Notes under the pieces: model-generated
Databases searched by the model: none
Told to the model about the DNA's origin: nothing
What the model saw: only the letters and a program-made list of their open reading frames with translations
Program-made: the position numbers and the translations under genes
Assembly (NCBI GenBank): GCA_016875515.1
Contig: VGRA01000033.1
Coordinates: forward strand, 1 to 12,215
Direction: 5' to 3'
Origin: Deltaproteobacteria bacterium
Lineage (GTDB): Bacteria; Myxococcota; Myxococcia; Myxococcales; Myxococcaceae
Length of the DNA: 12,215 nt
Shown: positions 6,601 through 12,215 of the stretch, piece by piece
How the letters are laid out: each line of letters starts with the position of its first letter
Position numbering within the stretch: the stretch's first letter is position 1

Positions 6601-9600
6601 CTACGGGGTGGTGAAGCTGCGGGTGGTGAACGGCACCGCGGCGCCGGCCAGGTCCTTGAGCTGCGGGGCAGCCCCGGCCGGGTTGGTGGTGACGTCCACG
6701 GTCACCTGCGTGCCCACCGGATCCACCGGGCGCCACAGCACCTCGTTGGGGTTGGTGCTGGACAGCACCGCGCAGCCGAACAGCTTGGTGGCGCCCACCT
6801 TGAAGGACAGCGAGCCCACCGCGGACTGGGTGTTGCAGTGGAGCGTGGCGGGGTCCACCGGCTCGGTGAAGGTGACGGTGGCGGTGCCGTACGGTGCGTC
6901 CCGGGTGGCGGTGGGGCTCCAAGCGACGGCGGTGAAATCCGGCGTTGTAGACTCCACGGTGAAGGACTGGGCGGTCCCGGCGAAGGCGTTGCCTGCCAGG
7001 TCACGGAGGCCCGCGTCCAGCGTGGCGGCCAGGTTCGTACCCGCGGCCACCGGCGAGGACGAGGTCCAGGTGACCACCGCCCCGCTCGTGGACAGCGTGC
7101 CCGTCAGCGCCCCGCCCGTGTCCGCTACCCGGAACGAGAGGTCGGTGACGCTGTCGGACGCCAGCGGCTCGTTGAAGGTGGCCCGCACCACCACCCGGCC
7201 CGATGCGGCGGAGCTCCCCGTGAGCGCGGTGAAGGTGCCGTCCGGCTTCTGGACCTCCAGGACGTTCAGCGTAGGCGCCACCGACTCGCCCACCGCGTTG
7301 AACGAGATTTCAGGCCCCTGGTTGCCCTGGTTGTAGAGGTTGGCGGCCTGCGCCTGGCGGACCTTCAGGACATACTGGCACCCGGCGGCCATGTAGAGCG
7401 GCGGCAGCACCTTGATGTTCACCTTGTCCGTGGTGGCCGCGGTGGTGGCCGGGGCCAGCACCGAGTCCACGGCCAGCTTCGTGGCCGGCTGGGGGCAGCC
7501 GGTCCCGCCCAGCGCCTCGAGCGCGATGGAGCCGCCACCCCCGGCCACGGAGTACCAGGAGGTGGACAGGGAGCGCTCCTTCAGGCTGGTGCCGCCCAGG
7601 GTGAGGACGAAGGACTGGCTGTTGGCCACCTGCGCCGCGTTGGTCGCGGTGAGCAGCGAGGGCTGGATGGCATTGTTGGCCGGGGTGTTGCCCGTGGAGA
7701 AGTTCTGGCTGGCGGTCTCCGGCACCGGGTTGCCGCGGTAATCCAGCATCCCCGTGGAGGTGCGCACCTTGTAGGGGCCGCCGTTGTTGGTGAGCCAGAG
7801 CGGGTTGGGGATGTAGGTGGCGGCGCGCGGCTGGGCGGGCTGCAGCGCCACGATGCCGTTGATGCGGCTCCCGGCGAGCGTGGCGAACAGCGTTTCGCTC
7901 GTCACGGACGGCAGGTGCAGGGCGCGGTCCGCCACCAGCGGCACGAGCGCGTTGGGGGTGAGCTGCGCCTCAGGCGGGGAGAGCGTCACCGCCGTGGCCG
8001 GGCAGGTGGTGAAGGCCACCCGGACGTCCGCCTCCAGGGTGTGGCCCGTGGCGGTGGCCACGCCGTCCGTCCCGCCGAGCAACTGCACCGCGTAGCGGCC
8101 ATCCACGGTGGCGGACTTGTGGCCCAGGTTGGGCGTGGTGAGGGTGGCGGACTGCGGATAGGCCACCCCGGCCGGCAGGGTGACGGTGGTCACCACCGCC
8201 GGCGCGTTGCCCAGGGGCACCAGCCTGAGGTTCGTGGAGGTGAGCGAGGCCGGGTCCATGGGCTCGGCAAAGGTGACCGCGAAGGCGCCGTTGACCGGCA
8301 CCTCGGTGGCGCCGTCCAACAGCTGCTCGGAGATGACCGCGTTGGCCACCCGGATGCCGGACAGCGCGGGCGGCGGGCGGGTGGTGAAGCTCCACGAGAC
8401 GGGGGCCGCCGGGAAGCTGCTGCCCACCTTGACGGCGGTGCTGACGGTGGCGGTGAAGGTGGTGCCCGGGCGCAGCCGGTGCTCGCCGGGGACGCACGCG
8501 TAGGTGGCGCTCAGCAGGTTGAGGCAGACGCGGTTCTGGGCCGTGCCGGCCCCCGAGGCGTCCGAGAGCGTGTAGGGCGTGGTGGCGTCCAGCGGCAGGG
8601 CGGCGGAGCGGCCGAAGTCGTCCGTGTAGGAGAGCGTGAGCTGGTTGCCCCCGGCGGTGAGGGTTGACGCGTCCACGTCTCCCACGAAGTCAATGCACAC
8701 CGGGTCCGTGGACTCCACGTCCGCGGCCAGGTCATCCGGGAGGACACCCAGCACCAGCTGCGCCGAGGAGGTGCGGAAGGTGAAGGTGTAGTCCAACGGC
8801 AGCGTGGAGACGCCGTTGGCGCCCACCGGCCCCGCCGTCCCGCCCTTGATGCTGGCGGTGTACGTCATGGCCACGACCAGGTACGGGGCGTTGGCCGCAT
8901 CAGACGGGTCCAGCGTCCACTTCCGCGTCCCGCCCTCGTAGGTGGGGGTGCCGTCCACTTCCAGCGCGGAGGTGGCCAGCGTCCCGTTGGTCCAGTTGAA
9001 CGGGGTTGCGCCGCGGGTGACCACCACGTTGCAGCTGGCCTTGTTGGAGGACGGCGTGCAGGGGACGAGCGAGGTGGGGGCCAGCTCCTGGTTGAACTGC
9101 AGCACCACGCTGCTGCCAATGGGGGCCAGCTGCGCCCCGGCCGCAGGCGTGGTGGCCAGCACCTGCAGGTGCTCGATTTCCACGTCGAAGCGGGTGGAGA
9201 CGTCCGCGGGCAGCGTCCCCTGTGCGGTGGTGCCGAGCAGGGTGGCATCCAGTGCCTGGATGCCGGCGAGCGCCGTGGCGCGGTAGCGCTTCAGCACCTC
9301 CAGCGGGGCGGACGGGGTGAAGATGGCCACGGAGCCATCCACGGCGGGGCCCACCTGCGCGCCGTTGGTGCAGGTGAGGGTGCCGGGGACGGCCGCGCCG
9401 GTGTCGTCCCGGACGAGCGTGAGGCGGCCGGCCACGGTGCTGCAGCGCACGGCGCGGCTGAAGGTGAAGCGCACATCCGATTTGGCCGAGACGTTGTTGC
9501 CCGGGTTGCCGTTGGGGGAGGTGCCCACCACGGCGAGCGGGGCGGGGTCCGCGGCGCGGTACGTCCAGGAGACGTCCACCGGGAGCTGTCCGCCGGACGG

Positions 9601-11718
9601 GGTGGCCGCGTCCGACTGGATGGCCGTGTTGGTGCCGGTACCGCCCACCAGCGTCACCTTCACGCTGGCGCTGGGGGAGAACGGGGCGTGGGCGCACTGC
9701 GCCTTGCGCGCGTCACCGCCCAGCGGGCAGGTGAAGGTGCAGGGCACCGCCGTGGTGCCGGGCACGGGGGCGCCGGTGGCCAGCGGCGCGGGGGTCTGCT
9801 CCACCAGAACGGTGGTGCCATTCACGGTGGCGCAGTCCACGGGCTCGCTGAAGGACAGGACAATGGGCTCGGAGAAGCCCGAGCCGGTGGAGCCCGGGGA
9901 GGGCAGGGCGCTCGCCAGCAGCAGGGCCGGGGGCTCCCCCATCTTGAAGGAGAGGACGACGTCCGCGGGGAGCTGGCCGCCATAGGTGGTGGCGTCCGAG
10001 GCCTCCAGCACGCGGCTGCCCGCGGTATAGGTGCCGCCCTGCAGCGTAACCGTGACCTCGGTGCCGTAGGGGAGGGGCGTGGAGGACTGGGGCTTGAGGG
10101 TGAGGTGATAGTTGCCCGCCTGGCAGTCCACGGTCACAGGCCAGGCCTGGGTGGTGCTGTCCGGCAGGGTGAGGGTGGCCGAGGCGGTGGCGGCGGTCAC
10201 CGAGTCACAGTCCACCGTGCGGGAGAACTGCACCTCCAGCTCCGGGGGCGGGGAGACGGGGACGTTGGACGCGCCGTTGCCCGGGGTGGACAGCGTCACG
10301 GCGAGCGGCGAGGGGTCCGCCGCGCGGACCTGGAAGGTGACGGCCGTCTGCAGCTGGCCGCCGCGGATGGTGGCCCGGAGGGACTCCACGCGGTCGCGCG
10401 CAGCGGGGGCCTTGCCGGCCTCGTAGGCGCCGCCCGCCACGGTCACCTTCACCACGGCGGAGGGCAGGAAGGGGGTGGTGGGGGTGAAGACGGCCTGGCA
10501 GTTGGCCGCGTTGGTCCCGGCGCAGGCCGCCTCGCCCTCGCCCGCGGCGGCGGTGTTGCCGGCGCAGGCCCAGGACCCGCCCACCGTCTCCGTGGTGCCC
10601 TTGCGCGCGCCGAAGCGGGGGTGGTCATCCACCACCTGCTCAACCTTCGCGGTGGTGTTGGTGAGCGTCTCGCAGTCCACGGGCTCGGTGAAGGCGAGCG
10701 TGAGGAGGGCGTTGGGGGCAACGCCGGTGGCCCCGTTGGCCGGGATGGCGGTGGCCAGCGCCAGCACGGGCGGGTCCACCACGCGGAAGCTGGAGGTCAC
10801 GTCCTCCAGCAGCGCGCCGCCGGCGTCCGTGGCGCGGACGGAGCGGACCGGGGTCTCGGAGGCGGCGCCGGACAGCTTCAGCGTCACCTGGGAGGAATAC
10901 TTGAAGCGGAAGCCCGTGGCCTCCGGCTTGAACGTGACGGTGCACGGGGCGGGGTTCTTGGCGCACGTGGTCCCCTCCAGCGTCTCGTCCGCGGCCGGGT
11001 CCACGGTGGGGCACTCCCAGCTGCCCGGCACGGCGACCGCGGTGTCCCCCGCGGCGGTGTGCGGGTGCAGGTCTGCCAGCTCTGAGACGGTCATCCCGGA
11101 CAGCCCAGCGCACTGGAGCGGCTCGCTGAAGACCACCTTCACCTGGGCGTCCCGGGCCACGCCCGCGGCCCCGCCAGAGGGCAGGAGGGACACCACGCGC
11201 AGCGGAGGCGGGTTGACCGTGTTGGCCAGCCAGCGCACCTGCACCGGGAGCGGCCCGTTGTCGCGCAGGCGCTTGAGGGAGGGGGAGATGTTCAGGCGCA
11301 GCGCGGTGGTGAACGGGAGCTTGACCCGATTGTCCTCCTCGAACGGGGTGACGGTGACGGTGGGGACGGGGCTCTCCTGGTACGTCACCTGGATGGGGAT
11401 GGCGGTGGGGGTGGCGATGGCCGGGTCCGTCCCGGTGGGCCCCAGTGCCTCCAGGGTGATGGCCCCCGCCACGGTGCCCTCGGCGAGCCGTTCGCTGAAC
11501 GTGATTTCGAAGTCCGTGTCCCGCGGCACGAAGGTGTCCACCACCGGCGCGGCGGAGGTGCCTGCGTCTGCGCCCGGGGCGGCCGTGGTGGTCACCGAGC
11601 CCTGCGTGGCGGTGATGGAGACGACGCGCAGCGGCACGTCCGTGACGAAGTCCTGCTGCGAGCAGGACAGGCCGGCGGCAGCGGCGAGCAGGAGGAGGGG
11701 GAGCGAGCGGGTCGTCAT
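6601..11718 (-). CDS. Very large Ig-like (SbsA/Big_5) multidomain lipoprotein
   Basis: This 1705-residue protein starts MTTRSLPLLLLAAAAGLSCS, a lipoprotein-type signal peptide with Cys19 as the likely lipidated residue; the lipobox is imperfect, with Gly at -3. Ser at +2 is compatible with outer-membrane sorting. The rest is about 13 tandem beta-sandwich domains with the Big_5 signature: a leading Pro-rich strand, a T-P-x-x-G-A turn, then F(S/T)EPVD. Approximate domains are 30-168, 172-315, 317-467, 469-594, 596-723, 725-848, 850-983, 985-1114, 1116-1239, two divergent ones (1240-1345, 1345-1476), 1478-1590 and 1590-1705. Examples are AFTEPVDCETLTN (342-354), SFSEPVDCATVNG (622-634) and TFTEPVDPATL (1616-1626). 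No enzymatic domain, transmembrane helix or C-terminal sorting signal is visible. Role unknown; a surface adhesin or scaffold is an inference. An upstream ATG at 11748 overlapping the previous stop (TGATG) would add 10 residues; neither start has a good Shine-Dalgarno. Confidence 0.9.
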   Translation of the reverse strand: MTTRSLPLLLLAAAAGLSCSQQDFVTDVPLRVVSITATQGSVTTTAAPGADAGTSAAPVVDTFVPRDTDFEITFSERLAEGTVAGAITLEALGPTGTDPAIATPTAIPIQVTYQESPVPTVTVTPFEEDNRVKLPFTTALRLNISPSLKRLRDNGPLPVQVRWLANTVNPPPLRVVSLLPSGGAAGVARDAQVKVVFSEPLQCAGLSGMTVSELADLHPHTAAGDTAVAVPGSWECPTVDPAADETLEGTTCAKNPAPCTVTFKPEATGFRFKYSSQVTLKLSGAASETPVRSVRATDAGGALLEDVTSSFRVVDPPVLALATAIPANGATGVAPNALLTLAFTEPVDCETLTNTTAKVEQVVDDHPRFGARKGTTETVGGSWACAGNTAAAGEGEAACAGTNAANCQAVFTPTTPFLPSAVVKVTVAGGAYEAGKAPAARDRVESLRATIRGGQLQTAVTFQVRAADPSPLAVTLSTPGNGASNVPVSPPPELEVQFSRTVDCDSVTAATASATLTLPDSTTQAWPVTVDCQAGNYHLTLKPQSSTPLPYGTEVTVTLQGGTYTAGSRVLEASDATTYGGQLPADVVLSFKMGEPPALLLASALPSPGSTGSGFSEPIVLSFSEPVDCATVNGTTVLVEQTPAPLATGAPVPGTTAVPCTFTCPLGGDARKAQCAHAPFSPSASVKVTLVGGTGTNTAIQSDAATPSGGQLPVDVSWTYRAADPAPLAVVGTSPNGNPGNNVSAKSDVRFTFSRAVRCSTVAGRLTLVRDDTGAAVPGTLTCTNGAQVGPAVDGSVAIFTPSAPLEVLKRYRATALAGIQALDATLLGTTAQGTLPADVSTRFDVEIEHLQVLATTPAAGAQLAPIGSSVVLQFNQELAPTSLVPCTPSSNKASCNVVVTRGATPFNWTNGTLATSALEVDGTPTYEGGTRKWTLDPSDAANAPYLVVAMTYTASIKGGTAGPVGANGVSTLPLDYTFTFRTSSAQLVLGVLPDDLAADVESTDPVCIDFVGDVDASTLTAGGNQLTLSYTDDFGRSAALPLDATTPYTLSDASGAGTAQNRVCLNLLSATYACVPGEHRLRPGTTFTATVSTAVKVGSSFPAAPVSWSFTTRPPPALSGIRVANAVISEQLLDGATEVPVNGAFAVTFAEPMDPASLTSTNLRLVPLGNAPAVVTTVTLPAGVAYPQSATLTTPNLGHKSATVDGRYAVQLLGGTDGVATATGHTLEADVRVAFTTCPATAVTLSPPEAQLTPNALVPLVADRALHLPSVTSETLFATLAGSRINGIVALQPAQPRAATYIPNPLWLTNNGGPYKVRTSTGMLDYRGNPVPETASQNFSTGNTPANNAIQPSLLTATNAAQVANSQSFVLTLGGTSLKERSLSTSWYSVAGGGGSIALEALGGTGCPQPATKLAVDSVLAPATTAATTDKVNIKVLPPLYMAAGCQYVLKVRQAQAANLYNQGNQGPEISFNAVGESVAPTLNVLEVQKPDGTFTALTGSSAASGRVVVRATFNEPLASDSVTDLSFRVADTGGALTGTLSTSGAVVTWTSSSPVAAGTNLAATLDAGLRDLAGNAFAGTAQSFTVESTTPDFTAVAWSPTATRDAPYGTATVTFTEPVDPATLHCNTQSAVGSLSFKVGATKLFGCAVLSSTNPNEVLWRPVDPVGTQVTVDVTTNPAGAAPQLKDLAGAAVPFTTRSFTTP
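9831..9854. repeat. Near-identical 24-nt repeat, copy in Ig domain 5
   Basis: On the plus strand this stretch, cgcagtccacgggctcg followed by ctgaagg, matches 10671-10694 with one mismatch. It encodes the SEPVDC strand of Ig domain 5. The copies are 840 nt (280 codons) apart, in register. Part of the likeness is protein-level conservation, but synonymous positions also agree. Confidence 0.6.
10671..10694. repeat. Near-identical 24-nt repeat, copy in Ig domain 3
   Basis: This is the partner of 9831-9854, encoding the TEPVDC strand of Ig domain 3, with one mismatch (cggtgaagg against cgctgaagg). Domains 3 and 5 also share the following TT-x-x-VEQ segment, more than either shares with domain 4 between them. 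Confidence 0.6.
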
Positions 11719-11747
11719 GGCGAGTCCAGGGTGGCCGGGAGAGCGCA

Positions 11748-12215
11748 TCAGAAGGAGAGCCGGTAGCCGGCGAGGAGGTTGGAGCCCTGCACGTCGCCGG
11801 GCGTGGTGTTGATGGTGCCGTACACCTGCTTGAGCCCCAGGTCCGTGCGGGCGGAGAGGAAGCGCCCCTCCACCGTGAGGGCGCCGGGGCCCACGGGCAC
11901 GGAGAGCTCCAGCCCGGCGTAGAAGCCCGTGGCCCACGCCGCCTGGGGCGCGTTGGTGGTGGTGACGCCGCCCGAGGTGTAGCTGCCGGTGGAGCGGGTG
12001 TAGACGGCGGCGCCGCCGGCCACCGGGGCAATCTTCAGCGGGACGTCCAGCGGCAGCTCCCACGCCAGCCCGAAGAGGACGGGCACCATGTCCAGCTGCC
12101 AGCGGTAGCTCATCTCCGGGCCGAAGTCCGGGTCGTTGGCGAAGGCGCGGGTGCCGGCGCCGCCCAGCCGGGTGAAGCCCCCTTCCGCGGCCACGGCGAG
12201 CGAGCGGGCGAACGG
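11748..12215 (-). CDS. Outer-membrane beta-barrel protein, C-terminal part (start off the right edge)
   Basis: The last 155 residues are visible; the frame is open to the window edge. The segment alternates polar and hydrophobic residues in strands joined by turns: MSYRWQLDMVPVLFGLAWEL, PLKIAPVAGGAAVYTR, ATGFYAGLELSVPV, ALTVEGRFLSARTDLG and NLLAGYRLSF. It ends in Phe, preceded by Leu-Ser, as in the C-terminal beta-signal read by the BAM machinery. Aromatic belts and short periplasmic turns support a small barrel of the opacity/OmpA-like sort. An LKQVYGTINTTPGDVQG loop precedes the last strand. The stop codon is the first part of a TGATG overlap with the possible upstream start of the lipoprotein gene, so the two are probably co-transcribed and may work together at the outer membrane. 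No specific family is recognised; the N-terminus and signal peptide are not visible. Confidence 0.75.
   Translation of the reverse strand, partial: PFARSLAVAAEGGFTRLGGAGTRAFANDPDFGPEMSYRWQLDMVPVLFGLAWELPLDVPLKIAPVAGGAAVYTRSTGSYTSGGVTTTNAPQAAWATGFYAGLELSVPVGPGALTVEGRFLSARTDLGLKQVYGTINTTPGDVQGSNLLAGYRLSF

Larger units (their letters stand above)
9175..11205 (-). repeat. Tandem cysteine-containing Big_5 Ig-like domains (domains 2-6 of the lipoprotein)
   Basis: Residues 172-848 contain five successive Ig-like units of about 125-150 residues. All have Cys at the end of the SEPVD-type strand (Cys203, 349, 504, 629, 759) and at least one more Cys in the second half (236/252/259; 385/399/407; 532; 660/664/675; 783). 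Domains 2 and 3 share a GSWxC, then C, C-x-(A/V)-x-F-x-P arrangement. The even number of Cys per unit suggests intradomain disulfides. Domain edges are approximate. Confidence 0.7.

Noticed and set aside
6043..8667. Plus-strand open frame of 874 codons opposite the permease and lipoprotein genes
   Set aside because: Its translation is Gly/Arg/His/Val-rich low-complexity sequence, as expected from the antisense of high-GC codons. The minus strand carries recognisable domains across the same bases.
9169..11085. Plus-strand open frame of 638 codons opposite the Ig domains
   Set aside because: It has biased Gly/Ala/His/Arg composition and no motif. It is explained by third-position GC on the lipoprotein strand.
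11719..12063. Extension of the lipoprotein frame upstream by 115 codons
   Set aside because: The extension is Arg/His/Gly-rich, overlaps the barrel gene in another frame, and would bury the signal peptide.

Overview
The window is very GC-rich, with strong G/C at third codon positions and long spurious open frames opposite the real genes. Together with the gene types (a very large lipoprotein built of Ig-like domains, a GYF-like N-terminus, a split acyl-CoA carboxylase and a B12-domain-less mutase), this suggests a myxobacterium of the Myxococcus/Corallococcus/Archangium kind. That placement is an inference from composition and content, not from a marker gene. Every gene I accept is on the minus strand, so transcription runs from high to low coordinates.

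Region 1 (12215 down to 6601) is a cell-envelope pair. The C-terminal part of an outer-membrane beta-barrel protein ends in a terminal Phe. It is followed, with a TGATG overlap or a 29-nt gap depending on the start chosen, by a lipoprotein of about 1705 residues. That protein is a string of roughly 13 SbsA/Big_5-like Ig domains, several carrying an unusual set of paired cysteines. A GC-rich hairpin lies just after its stop codon.

Region 2 (6551 down to the left edge) is a tightly packed run of seven genes that looks like one operon: AI-2E-family permease, a polytopic membrane protein with GT-C-like features, a small cytoplasmic FKBP prolyl isomerase, biotin carboxylase, biotin carrier protein, the catalytic subunit of methylmalonyl-CoA mutase, and the start of a GYF-like-domain protein. 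Junctions are ATGA, TGATG or gaps of 3 to 43 nt.

The metabolic core (carboxylase, carrier and mutase) fits the route propionyl-CoA to methylmalonyl-CoA to succinyl-CoA. The mutase has the Tyr/Arg pair typical of methylmalonyl-CoA mutase but ends before the cobalamin-binding domain. The carboxyltransferase, the epimerase, the B12-binding subunit and the mutase chaperone are all absent here and must lie elsewhere. I found no RNA gene, CRISPR array, insertion sequence or cobalamin riboswitch. The most unusual features are the cysteine-paired Ig domains, a U UUU UUG slippery heptamer that would fuse the membrane protein to the FKBP by a -1 shift, and the split organisation of both enzymes.
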